From the NCBI GenBank assembly GCA_022702545.1, contig JAHRBC010000004.1:1116001-1180000 (forward strand): a stretch of DNA of 64,000 nt, read 5' to 3'. Numbering within the stretch: position 1 is the stretch's first letter; each line of letters opens with the position of its first letter. The notes beneath the pieces are model-generated. The model worked only from the letters and a program-made list of their open reading frames with translations, was not told the DNA's origin and ran no database searches. This document shows positions 13,453 through 23,109 of this stretch, one piece after another. The DNA is from Phycomyces nitens (taxonomy: Eukaryota; Mucoromycota; Mucoromycetes; Mucorales; Phycomycetaceae). A program made the translations under genes and the position numbers.

Positions 13453-13838
13453 TTAAGAGCAAGAGCAACAAAACCTTTTATGAAAATGTATAATTATTAA
13501 CCAAGAGAAGTATTGAGCTCAGAAAAGAGGTTTACTCACCCAGACTTTGCTTGCTCAGGAGCCTTTTTGGGGATCCGAGTACAAACACCTCCTCTAATAC
13601 AAACAGGCACACCCCCGAGATCTCCAGGAGGACGTCCACTATGCTTGAACTTTGTAGAATCGGAAATTTTCTTCACCTTTGGATGAACTATACCCTCTAG
13701 ATGATGTTATTAAACCTATTGGTCTTATTCCTAAAGTCTAAAAGACTTACTCCCGGTGCTTGAGGAAGGCCCGCACAAGGATGTAGACCTATTCTTCTTG
13801 GGTGCAGATGAAGATCCTGATCCTTCCCCAATAGCCAT
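13453..13838 (-). CDS. Cysteine-tail small protein, member B (ends FCCSCS)
   Basis: Unrecognised family member of 88 residues. Exons are 13838-13751 (88 nt), 13696-13540 (157 nt) and 13474-13453 (22 nt); introns are phase 1 and phase 2, both GT-AG. The protein starts MAIGEGSGSSSAPKKNRSTS, continues through a basic, Gly/Pro-containing middle (KFKHSGRPPGDLGGVPV, then VCTRIPKKAPEQAKSG) and ends GFCCSCS from the 22-nt exon. Exon sizes 88/157/22 are identical to member C, and the middles align (K.KHS..P.G..GG..V), so B and C are close paralogues. The intron 2 donor reads GGGTGAGT in frame (Gly, stop), so retention would yield a product ending at SG without the cysteine tail. A TATAAATA box lies at 13919-13926. 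Function is unknown; the terminal cysteines could be lipidated or form thiol or metal contacts. Confidence 0.65.
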
Positions 13839-13918
13839 GTTTTTTTATTTTTTTAAAAAGAAGAGTGGATTTCTTAAATTAAGAGTGGATGGCACCAAAC
13901 GGATTGTTTTCTCGCTGA

Positions 13919-13926
13919 TATTTATA
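13919..13926 (-). promoter_or_regulatory. TATA box of member B
   Basis: TATAAATA on the minus strand, 81 nt upstream of the member B ATG. Confidence 0.5.
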
Positions 13927-14682
13927 GTGTTTTGCTCCTTTACAGGTAAACCAAATAATATATATATATACATATAATTTTAGCATTTTCTTCAGTTGTC
14001 TTTGATCTCCATCGTCTCATGATAGTATTAATATAGTATCCAGAATACAATAGCTATACTGATTAACCACCTTGCCAGTCGTATTCCGAGGTTTATTATT
14101 AGGTAAATATTTATATTTCTAATCATATTTTTATTGATCAATGCGTGATGTTCAATACATTAAGGTAAGCCCTTAATATTTTGCTGTTTTTGGCCATTGT
14201 TTTGATGCTGTCGATACAAATTACCAAAGACAACATTATACTGGGGAATTGGTTTATGGTTGTCCCATATGGTATTTCTTGTTGCCATAAAGTTTCTTAC
14301 TATATTATATTCTGTTATATAGCCTTTACATGGGAAAATTCTTTTGACTCGCAATTAATGAGATTTTAATATCCACAAGTCTGAAATACCGTTGATATAC
14401 AAAAGTACAATAGATTTTAAGGTATCAAGGCTTATCTATCCATGTATTGCTTATATCAGCTAAACTTTTTTTCAACTCGATATAATATAAAATTCCAGCC
14501 ATTAAAGTAGATAGAAAGTAAAAAAACACATACTATTGAGTGTTTTCTTAATAGACCATGTACTAAATATTAAGCTCACTACTTGTACATATTAGCAATG
14601 CATTTCATAATTTCTCACCAATTCAAACTACTAAAGAAGATACTGATATTACAATTGTACATCTTTTTTTTTTGGTTTTTAG
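13927..14682. other. Intergenic, no gene seen
   Basis: AT-rich spacer. Short ORFs on both strands (e.g. 14160-14369) are low complexity without family features. No convincing first exon for the relic at 14683 was found. Confidence 0.4.
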
Positions 14683-14813
14683 AGTCACAACTTCAAGATT
14701 TTTCTGCTTCTGTGGTGCGCAAATCATTGCACAAAGCAAAAGGAGCATATAATGTGTCTGATGATATTTTGGAGTCTAATTGTTGTTGTAAATGTACCAG
14801 TTGTATGCCTTAA
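14683..14813 (+). pseudogene. Probable decayed cysteine-tail family member (exon 2-like relic)
   Basis: An exon-like segment begins after a strong acceptor (T-rich tract ending tttttag) in phase 1, as in the intact members, and encodes QLQDFSASVVRKSLHKAKGA ... followed by the C-terminus NCCCKCTSCMP and TAA at 14811-14813. The cysteine cluster and basic run (RKSLHKAKG) resemble members D and E. I cannot find an upstream exon with an ATG and a phase-1 donor, and here the cysteines lie in the same exon as the body instead of a micro-exon. It may be a relic, an intron-loss copy or a chance ORF. Confidence 0.3.
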
Positions 14814-15104
14814 AATACGCAGAAAATAGAAATATTCTTTATAGACAATAACAACAAGCTTTTTTTTTTTAAAAAAAAAGAATGATAGTAATAAATTCTA
14901 AAAGGTCAAGAGAACAAATCGAGATTTTCTGAAATCTTCTTTTCTTTATAAAACAATAATTCGTCTCATATAAAGGCCAAACAAGGCATAAATTCAGACA
15001 AATTTTAACAGAGTTTGGATAGTTATTGAAGCATATATTTGTAATGGATCACGGCTATCACTCTAGCTATACTATCCACTCTTTCCCTTTGTTCTATGCT
15101 GCCT

Positions 15105-15500
15105 TTAAGAACAAGCGCAACTAGATCTATTATTAAAATATGGGTTAGCATAAGAACTACTTATTGTACACTATAACTGGCTTGCCTGTTTTTGGGCTCA
15201 ATTTTAGGCTTTTCTGGGGCTCTGTGAAAACAGCCGTTTTTGTAGACAAGGCGTTGACCTCCAGGATGTCCGGAAGGAAAGCTAGAATGCTTCATTTTTC
15301 TGGTGCTAATAGGAGGTTCGACATCAAATGGAAAACCTCGAGCTATATTTTTTTTTGAAAAAGAATAATAGTTTGTATAGACAAATTATAGTTTTATTAT
15401 TACAGCCCTTACGTGGAACATGAGGAGGAGGTGAATACGGCCTGTTGCTTTTAGCATCTGTCTGTGGAGTGGTACTTCCACTAGCTTGTTTATATGACAT
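15105..15500 (-). CDS. Cysteine-tail small protein, member C (ends SSCACS)
   Basis: Unrecognised family member of 88 residues. Exons are 15500-15413 (88 nt), 15342-15186 (157 nt) and 15126-15105 (22 nt), the same sizes as member B. The N-terminus is MSYKQASGSTTPQTDAKSNR, then SPPPHVPPRGFPFDVEPP, a basic middle (RKMKHSSFPSGHPGGQRLVY, NGCFHRAPEKPKIEPKNR) and the tail SSCACS. Intron 1 is GT-AG phase 1. Intron 2 is phase 2 with a GC donor (gcaagc) and acceptor aataatag; unspliced, the ORF instead ends QASYSVQ, without the tail. The last four residues CACS fit a CaaX-like pattern, but this is inference. A TATAAATA box sits at 15569-15576. Confidence 0.6.
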
Positions 15501-15568
15501 ATCTAGAATATGGTTCTTTGGCTATAATCAGTCGAGTAGATTATATTAAAGGTCCAATTTTTTATTAA

Positions 15569-15576
15569 TATTTATA
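15569..15576 (-). promoter_or_regulatory. TATA box of member C
   Basis: TATAAATA on the minus strand, 69 nt upstream of the member C ATG. Confidence 0.5.
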
Positions 15577-16262
15577 ATATTCCAATCCATAGTGTCTTGG
15601 CTATTTTTAGAGGAATAAAACAGTTTAAAGATAATGGTGCATTACTAATACTAGTCTCTATACCATGTCAGTTTTATGAGCATTGTCTTTAGCCCTGGAG
15701 TAATCAAAAGACAATTGACACCATTGAAGAGGTCTAGATAAAATATTTTAAGCTAAAGATCAACCTATCGTCCTTTTATTTTATTTTTAAAAAAAAAGTC
15801 ATTTTTGTACGTTATTTTCATCTTTTTTGACATCATCGGTACTAATGACCAAAGGCAACATTGTATTGTCCTCTTAATAGTCTACGGTTTTCATGTAGAC
15901 ATATAATACTTTAGATCTAGTATCATTACTAAATTCATGATACCACGTATGCTAGTAAAAACGCTTTTTGAATTTAGCTTTGAATTATATGGGTGCGTTG
16001 TATGAAGACCATCTAAAAAATAATACATGCAATTTAAACGCTTTACTCAAATACATTGTTCTTTGAGTTGTAACTAAAAATATCCTTTGTATCATTATGT
16101 GTTTCTACACGTATATCGGCCGGACCACCAACATACCATAGTAAAACAAAAATGATGTTTGAAAGTGATACGAGACACAACACATTATATAGACAGGTAC
16201 GCAAATATACTACTTTCTTTATAACTCGTTGTCAAGACTCTAGACTGTAAATCAGAAAAATA
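15577..16262. other. Divergent spacer between members C and D
   Basis: AT-rich, no ORF of note. It carries the promoters of the divergent members C (minus) and D (plus). Confidence 0.4.
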
Positions 16263-16268
16263 TATAAA
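16263..16268 (+). promoter_or_regulatory. TATA box of member D
   Basis: TATAAA about 72 nt upstream of the member D ATG, followed by a CT-rich stretch before the start. Confidence 0.5.
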
Positions 16269-16339
16269 GCTATCAGAGTCTCACCTTCTTCTTCTTTTTT
16301 TATTCAACAACTACAAAGGTTAATCGTATTCTTCTCAAT

Positions 16340-16908
16340 ATGGGCTTCTTCCCAGTTTTTGATGCTCCTCCTCCTGGGTCTCAGTTTGGAATTCATCATC
16401 CTCAACAAGGTCCATATCCTGGTGCACCACGTAAGAACTAATATTTGCAAATATATCTTTATACTTTTATTTATTTAATTTCCTTTTTTTGTTAGCCCAA
16501 CCCGGCCCAATTGATGTTTTTACTGTTGGATGTGATGGCAGTCCATTTGCTCCTGGTCAAGGAGGAGGAGGCGGTGGTGGTGGCGGCGGCTACGTTGGTG
16601 GTGGTGGCTACGATGTCGGAGGCGGCTTCGGTGGTGGTGGCGGCTTCGGTGGAGGAGGTGGAGGTGGACCTAGCTATCATTCCAGCCCACCGCCTTCAGC
16701 TAGAGGTGGTCCATCTAATGTGTCTGTTGCATCTGGTAAATCCGGATCCTCTGGAGGTGGCAGTAGAGGCGGAGGAGGCGGTGGTGGTGGTGGAGGCGGA
16801 GGAGGAGGCGGTAAAAAAGCAAAAAGCGAAAAGAAGTAAGTTACTTTGATATTCGGTCAACTGTCTTTACATAATCTCAAAACATCTAATAGGTTTTGCT
16901 GCTTCTAA
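16340..16908 (+). CDS. Cysteine-tail small protein, member D (poly-Gly, ends FCCF)
   Basis: Unrecognised family member of 148 residues. Exons are 16340-16430 (91 nt), 16496-16835 (340 nt) and 16893-16908 (16 nt); introns are phase 1 and phase 2, both GT-AG. The N-terminus is MGFFPVFDAPPPGSQFGIHH, then PQQGPYPGAPPQPGPIDVF. The body has glycine runs broken by YVGGGGYDVGGGFGGGG and a Ser/Gly segment (SVASGKSGSSGGGSRGGG). A basic stretch (KKAKSEKK) comes just before the tail FCCF. The intron 2 donor in frame reads AAG TAA, so retention ends the protein at EKK. The poly-Gly with Phe/Tyr spacers is the kind of low-complexity sequence seen in phase-separating or structural proteins; the role is not known. 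Confidence 0.68.
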
Positions 16909-17634
16909 ACTGGCATTGATAAAAATATGATTCTAGAAAATATATGTGCTGTTTAAAGATACTTTATTTTTAAACCATTATATTTTGTTATTCAAAACTA
17001 GTAAATAATAAATGCAGTTTAACATTCAAATTTTAAGAATTGGATATGTATATTAAAGGTACATCAAGGCAAACTCAACAGTTTTAAAAGAGACTTTGAC
17101 CCTTTGGTGAAACATGGTTACAAGCTTTACCCCTTGATTATGGATAAATGTATAGATGTCATGCCAATTGTTCACTTTATCGAATAATTTGACAATAATA
17201 CAAATATTTTGTTTAATAATAAAGAGTTTTATACGATATTAATAAGATTATTTAACATTTTTTTATTAAAGCTTTACTGTCTTGCTCAGCAAATTAATTA
17301 CTCTTTACTTAACTATATAATGGATCGGTCAGTTCTTTGTTCACCAAGAATTTTAACCGAGAGAATTTCTGTATTATTCATTATGTTAATGACTACACAT
17401 AACCTCCACAAAAATGAGCAACTTTCACATCGACCTATTCATAGACCAAGTAGCTAAAAATATTTTGAATATTCTCCATTGTGCACAATATGGCGTCACT
17501 TTTCTTATTAAATCAATACTATATACGTCTGCCATTCGATATACTGACAATAGTGGATATCCTACAAGAGTTACTCCCAAGAAATCAGTTACATTGGTAT
17601 GTGGTCAACCTTTGAAGCCAAATAAAAAAAACAT
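16909..17634. other. Intergenic between members D and E
   Basis: AT-rich. The short plus-strand ORFs at 17209-17653 do not show family features and are not called. Confidence 0.4.
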
Positions 17635-17640
17635 TATAAA
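17635..17640 (+). promoter_or_regulatory. TATA box of member E
   Basis: TATAAA 62 nt upstream of the member E ATG. Confidence 0.45.
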
Positions 17641-17701
17641 GGTCTGTTATTAATTTAAATATTCCATCCTCTTTATTCAACTCAACTTCACAGCTTTGAT
17701 A

Positions 17702-18101
17702 ATGAAATTCTGGGAAATTATTGATATTCCCCCTGGCCATGGTCAATTATTCCCCCCTAATCAGCATCCAAATGGCGGTGCTAGTCATGGGCCTCCACGT
17801 AAATAATTTTGTTTGGACTTACTGTGCTTTATTTAAGAAAGTGTATGTTTGTAGCTGGAGCTGGTCATCCTCCAACTTTTGGAATTGCTTCGGCAAATGG
17901 TCCAGGCAATATAGGCACTCCTGCTACTGGTCCAGCTGATAGAGGTCCTCGTGCTCCTCCTAGGCTAGCCGGCGACGGTAAAGGTGGACCCGGCGGAGGT
18001 GGACAAGGATTAATGAAGAAGATCTGGTAAGGCATTGAAAATCATCGCTCTTCTTCTCATCAATATTTATGTTTTAAAGCAAATGCTGTTGCTTCAAGTA
18101 A
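17702..18101 (+). CDS. Cysteine-tail small protein, member E (ends CKCCCFK)
   Basis: Unrecognised family member of 96 residues. Exons are 17702-17798 (97 nt), 17855-18026 (172 nt) and 18080-18101 (22 nt). The protein begins MKFWEIIDIPPGHGQLFPPN, similar in layout to member A (M.FW) and member D. The body is Pro/Gly/Ala-rich (GPGNIGTPATGPADRGPRAP), with a basic end (GLMKKI) and the tail CKCCCFK. Intron 1 is phase 1; intron 2 is phase 2 with donor gtaagg and a tttaaag acceptor. Retention of intron 2 gives Trp-stop exactly at the junction (KKIW). It is in tandem with member D, 0.8 kb downstream. No signal peptide or transmembrane segment is seen. Confidence 0.68.
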
Positions 18102-18717
18102 CTTTTAAGAAGAAGAATGCCGAGGCAGTATATGGTTAATAGAGTTATTTGAATTGATGACATTTACCAAATATATTAAAGGTCTCTTTCTACTTAAATC
18201 TTGCATAAATTCCAGAGAAAATACAAATGAATTAAGAAGATTGTGTAGCAATAGATGGCTATAAACTTGTTGATTCCTCTTGCTACAAGTATTGTCCCTA
18301 TTGATATAATAAGCATTATTCCTTTATTACTACCATGGTAAAAATCCCTTTTTATCAAGATTTTCTTGGAACCTTTGGAAGCTCTAAAGAAAGAGTGTTT
18401 GATGTATTATTGTTTAATTTCTATTGCATTTGAGAATAGCTATTGCAGTAGCCAAAGTCTGTATTTTAGAAAACATGAATTGAAATATACTAGAAAAAAT
18501 AAGACATGAGGCTTCTGTACTTTTTTTTTTTAGCTACAAAATATTTATATTTCACAAAACATACGAGTCAGATCAATTTTCTCTCTCCCTTTATTGTTAT
18601 TCTTCAAGATAAAAAAAAAAGTCAAAATGTGCACAAGATCTTTAAGAGAAGAAAAGGGATGTTATACTTGATTTCTATGAAAACGATCTAACCCTCTTTA
18701 ATATAAAGCAGACCGCC
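18102..18717. other. Convergent spacer between members E and F
   Basis: AT-rich, no gene seen. Confidence 0.4.
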
Positions 18718-19106
18718 TTAAAAACAGTTGAATAGGCTAAAAAAAATTAAATACCAATATTAATGTGGAAATATAAATGGCAATAAGCTCTCTTTCTCTT
18801 TACCATAGTTTTTTAGATCCACCGCCAGAACCACCACTAGGTTTGTTCTTTTCAAGAGAAGGACCACTTCCACCAGTGCAAGATGAGATTTTTGATTTAG
18901 ATCCTCCAGATGGAGACTTTGAGCTCTTGCCTAATTTACGTACGATATCAATGGCAAAAGAAAAGTGCCGAAATTAAAAAAAAATCAATATGCTTTAAAA
19001 ATTAGTATAAAATCATACCACTTCCACAAAGTATTCCAGTTTTGGGAGATGTTGATCCGCCAGTAGCTGGAGGAGTAGGAGGACGCTTATTAGTAAATGG
19101 ATTCAT
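18718..19106 (-). CDS. Cysteine-tail small protein, member F (ends CLFNCF)
   Basis: Unrecognised family member of 77 residues. Exons are 19106-19019 (88 nt, the same exon 1 size as B and C), 18930-18804 (127 nt) and 18736-18718 (19 nt). The protein reads MNPFTNKRPPTPPATGGSTS, then PKTGILCGSGKSSKSPSGGS, KSKISSC, a Ser/Gly stretch ending GGGSKKL, and the tail CLFNCF. Intron 1 is phase 1; intron 2 is phase 2 with donor gtaaag and a ttttttag acceptor. Retention gives Trp-stop (KKLW), as in member E. Its N-terminal KRPPTPPATGG pattern is nearly repeated in the truncated copy at 29.7 kb. A TATAAATA box is at 19175-19182. Confidence 0.66.
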
Positions 19107-19174
19107 GATGTGGTGAATATATGATTGGTAAATTGGGTGAGTAAAAAAATACTATGCAAAGTCTATCTAATTGA

Positions 19175-19182
19175 TATTTATA
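19175..19182 (-). promoter_or_regulatory. TATA box of member F
   Basis: TATAAATA on the minus strand, 69 nt upstream of the member F ATG. Confidence 0.5.
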
Positions 19183-20989
19183 CTATTCTGCTATACTCTG
19201 TCGTCTTACTTGTTGACAATAAATTAGCAGTAATCAATGACATTATTATTATTTTTAAAAAAAAATCAGTAAGCAACACATTTTTGTTAATATACAAAGG
19301 TTTGTTGAATATATTTTTAGCTATTTGCTCTAGCTCGACTTGGGGTATGTATAAAATTAGCTTTATACAGTTTGTAAATAGTTTTACATGTATATATCTT
19401 TGGGTGATATATATATATATATATATATATATTTGGTTTTACACTAAGAAATGTTGTTAGAAACAATTATAAATTCATATTTATGAATAGAATAATTAGT
19501 GGTCTAGCATCATTTTTTTTGGCTTGAGATAGCAGCTCATTATATACAAAATATATATTGGTGTATGAATATCTTGATTATTATATCTGATAACTCTTTT
19601 ATACAATCGTCCGCAACTCATGTAATATACTTGAATACTCCAATTTGATTACAATTACAATCCACACTGATTATTAGATTATTATTATTATTATTTAAAA
19701 TTATTTGATGGATTGAAACACATCAACTAAACATCACGGCCAATACAATAGAATATTTTAAATGTTCATTATTCTTTACCGTGTCAAATTTAGTAGGATT
19801 TTCAGCTGCTTGACAGGTCCGCCTTTATAGATACACTATCAATTGAAATTCTATCTGGTAGAACATCAACTTTACAAGCATAAGCTATGGGTATCAGATT
19901 TCGGATTAAAATCGGAAAAGTACCTGTACGTCTTGCTAGATAAAATATGCGAAATAGAGAAAATATTAGTATTCACACCAAACCTCTGAGCTGGGCCACA
20001 GTCTATTCTTTTAAATATAAAATTGTATAGTTTTATTCAACTGTTAGATATTACCTTGATGAACCTGAAGATGGTTAATCGCAGTACTTCTTTACGTGCA
20101 GTAATATCTTACTGAAAATTAGTCGCAGTACAACAATTGTTCTTAATCCATTTGCTTAAGATTGAATGAGTGAAGTTTACGCCTGAACCAAATCAATAGA
20201 CCTATTAATATCGAGGTCAACAACAACTGAGCTATATCACCAAAACTATCAATAATAAAGTCTCCAACTGAACTAAACCATTGAAGCTCTGATTGTAACA
20301 GCCGCATAAAACATTCTATAAGCCAATTTTAAGCTTAATATAATTGATAACCTACGACCATAAGACCATATATATATAAAAATATGACAAGGTGCTAACA
20401 TCCTCAAAGAGTAATTGGAGGTATGTAAGTAATACAACGAATGTTGACACCAATGTTTATAAAGTTTCTAATTGCAGATTCACCAGTACTTTGAATGGGT
20501 ACTATTATTGGGCCTTGAACTCTCCACAGTGTATATGTTTTGGATAGTATGAAGAATTAGATGAGAGGGTGTTGGTGTCAATAAAGGGATTGACGGTAGA
20601 GATGTAGTGAATGCTCAGATGTAAAGAGTTGGTGATGCATAAATGTAGAGTGCAAGACAGATTAGAGTGAATGTGAATATGCATTGTCGAGGGATTGTGA
20701 ATGGTGAAAGTAGTTGAATATTGAAAAGGTAAAGACAAGGGGAGATTACGTTGAAGGATAAAGATGGTACATGTAGATTATTGTCATGAGGGTTGGTGAT
20801 GCATAATTCTTTTTAGACGGAGTAGAATGAAGATGATCTTTCAAGTGTTTGACACATAAAAGTATCAAGATAATAAATATCAATAAAGTATTATTGATTC
20901 ATTTTCATTTATTTTTTATTTGGTTTTTTTCACCGTGTTTATTAAGACACATATTGGTGCTTCACAGCATTCCCCCACCAATGATAAAA
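19183..20989. other. Gene-poor AT-rich stretch
   Basis: No gene supported. A TA repeat lies at about 19409-19430. At 20505-20830 the sequence is richer in G on the plus strand and repeats gttggtgatgcataa twice (about 20628 and 20793), which suggests a degenerate repeat. Confidence 0.4.
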
Positions 20990-21369
20990 GCTTAAAAACT
21001 CACTAGGGTTGGGCAGATAAATTGTTGTGTTTTAGGGTATTAAAACAATAAAGAATAGTAATAGAGATATAGACAGTAAGTGAGTACTTTGAGACTGTAT
21101 ATAAGCTTGTCTTTATTAAGATACAAAATATGCCACTCTTTATATACTCTTTCAATCTGCTGTTACACAAGATCTTGGACTTCCTGGTACGTGGGGTCTT
21201 TCACCACATTAAGATATTAGATGGAGTAAGCTTCTAAGCTCAACACTCAACGTCCATGTTACTATTATTCTGATGCATTACTATACTTCGTCTATCGTAC
21301 CTTATTAGCTCTCAGTTAATCTGTACCTATAGCTTATGTATATGTAAAATATACATTAATAAGGCTGGA
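20990..21369. mobile_element. Possible LTR-like insertion remnant
   Basis: This stretch abruptly ends the LINE reading frame on its minus-strand downstream side and has LTR-like texture: an AT-rich block with a TATA-like motif (tgtatataagc) and a run tttatatactctttcaa. A related motif (cttatatactattattcaa) recurs at about 22220-22245 inside the LINE block. No tRNA primer site or target duplication could be established. Confidence 0.25.
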
Positions 21370-22140
21370 TCACCACAAAGAGAAAACAAAGCCGTTGACG
21401 TTGACGTGGATCTGTGTAGAGAAACAAAGGGAGAGTATGGTGTCAATGAAAACCACAGGGAAGTGAAATTTGGAGAGGATTAGGTGGAGGTATGTGGGGT
21501 GAACACGATCATTGGCTTTTTCCTGATCCAGAAGCAGAGCCACACCTGGGTGCTTGGACAGTTGGGCATGATGCATGGTAAGGCGAGTGAGGAGACCGTT
21601 ATCAGCAATAAAACGATTAGACATGAATCCATATTGAAAAGGAGTGATGATGAGATTAATAGATAACCGGATCCTGGCTGTCAGAAGCTTGGTAAACAGT
21701 TTTGCATCGCAGTTAATGAGTGAGATTGGACGCCAGTTGTTGAGTACCAAAGTATCTCCAGCTTTGGGAAGTATGACCAGAACCGTCTCGAACCAGGATG
21801 GTGGAAAAACATCATAGAGTGCATTCTGGTATACCACCATAGCAACTTTACGAACATAGGGATGGAAGAGTAAATGTTTCCACAAAGGATACGGAAGCCT
21901 ATCCAAACCAGGGCAAGAGTTGGTGGGTATGTATTTGAGAATGCCATCGAGGTCAAGTCCAGTGATAGGACATATGAGGAAGAAGGCATCAGAAGATGAG
22001 AGGTGTGCTGAAGAAGGAACATGTTGTATGAGATCAGTAGTAGCTTGGTGGTCAATTGGTTCAGAGGTATATAGGGTTTGGTAGAATTGACGGGTATGGG
22101 CCAGAAGTGCTGAGGTTGAGGTGAATGTCTGATCGGCGGT
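21370..22140 (-). mobile_element. LINE (non-LTR) reverse transcriptase relic
   Basis: Minus-strand open frame from about 22140 to 21370, without an ATG of its own, with non-LTR reverse transcriptase motifs. These are the linker FYQTLYTSEPIDHQATTDLI, a CPGLDRLPYPLWK segment, LVILPKAGDTLVLNNWRPIS, LINCDAKLFTKLLTARI, QYGFMSNRFIADN and VALLLDQEKANDRV (a variant of the usual LDQEKAFDRV). The frame stops near GFVFSL, just where a QGDPLSPLLF-type motif should follow; a GDPALL-like string appears in a shifted frame. The YADD catalytic block and everything beyond it are missing, so the copy is dead. Confidence 0.75.
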
Positions 22141-22565
22141 GAGGTATATGGTTTGTTAGTATCTTGTAAGGGAGATAAGAATACTGTGAGAGTGTTATTT
22201 ATTGAAGAAAGAATATTATGATTGCTTATATACTATTATTCAAATTCCCTTGTAATTAAAGTCCCCGTCGTGTAATGGTTGGTTATCAATGTAGCAGTGT
22301 GAAGTGTACATGTGCATGGTGTGTAACTGTTCATGAGATGTTAACTTGCCAGGGTCAATAGCAAGTAGTAGCCGGAGATCGGTTGTGGAGTCTGTATTTC
22401 ACTCAACTGTAGTGTGTATACCACAGTACCGACAGTGAGGTAGCATAGCTTTGGAACGAGCTAGGATGAGAGCGTTAAAGTCACCACCAAGGTGAATGCG
22501 GGGTTGAAGCTGACGGGGATTAGGGACAGCGGAGATGTTAAGAAAGACAGCAGCTTCACCCCGAA
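22141..22565 (-). mobile_element. LINE upstream segment with endonuclease GGDFN motif
   Basis: On the minus strand, upstream of the reverse transcriptase relic, a frame reads FLNISAVPNPRQLQPRIHLG then GDFNALILARSKAMLPHCRY and CGIHTTVE before an in-frame stop. It then stays open through NTDSTTDLRLLLAIDPGKLT. GGDFN is typical of the EEP endonuclease of LINEs. About 22150-22250 is AT-rich and interrupts the coding relationship with the reverse transcriptase part. A diverged copy of the CGIHTT section lies at about 26880-27010. Confidence 0.5.
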
Positions 22566-23109
22566 AATGGTTAATTGTACCTACTTGTACAAAAAATAAT
22601 CCCTCTTGAAAAGATGCACGGGCCAGCCTATATTACCTAAAAGATAAACATAAACTAATCGCCGTTCAAAGATGTACTCTGTATTTAAAGTTATCACTAA
22701 ACCGATAAAAACCAACATTCAACATGCTGTCTAATACTCTACTTCTTTACTTCCATTATTTTAAAAGCTTTGATTTTTAGAGTAATATACTTATTTTTGC
22801 CATGCCAAAATATATTCCCAGACCGGATCACGTCATCACCAAAATTCGTGGTGACCTCACACCTGCAAAATATTTTTCTATAAAGAAAGGGGCTTTGGGC
22901 GCAAATTCTTGTTTCTGTTTCCTCACTTCTCTTTCTGTTACCATTTCACTTTCTCAAGGGCATGTCAAGGTAAAAAATTTTTCACTTCATCCACTCCTAG
23001 TTTAGTCCACTATTGCCCCTCCTTTACGATAGACTGACTTTTACTGATGGATGGATGCGTTTTATGATGTTTTTGAACCATCAAACTAATATGACATTCA
23101 TATGTAGAA
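22566..23109. other. Spacer between LINE relic and satellite
   Basis: No gene supported. A 67-codon ORF at 22802 has no recognisable features. Confidence 0.35.

Noticed and set aside
20505..20738. 77-codon minus ORF rich in His/Ser/Thr
   Set aside because: Low complexity, within a stretch with internal direct repeats; no splice or promoter support.
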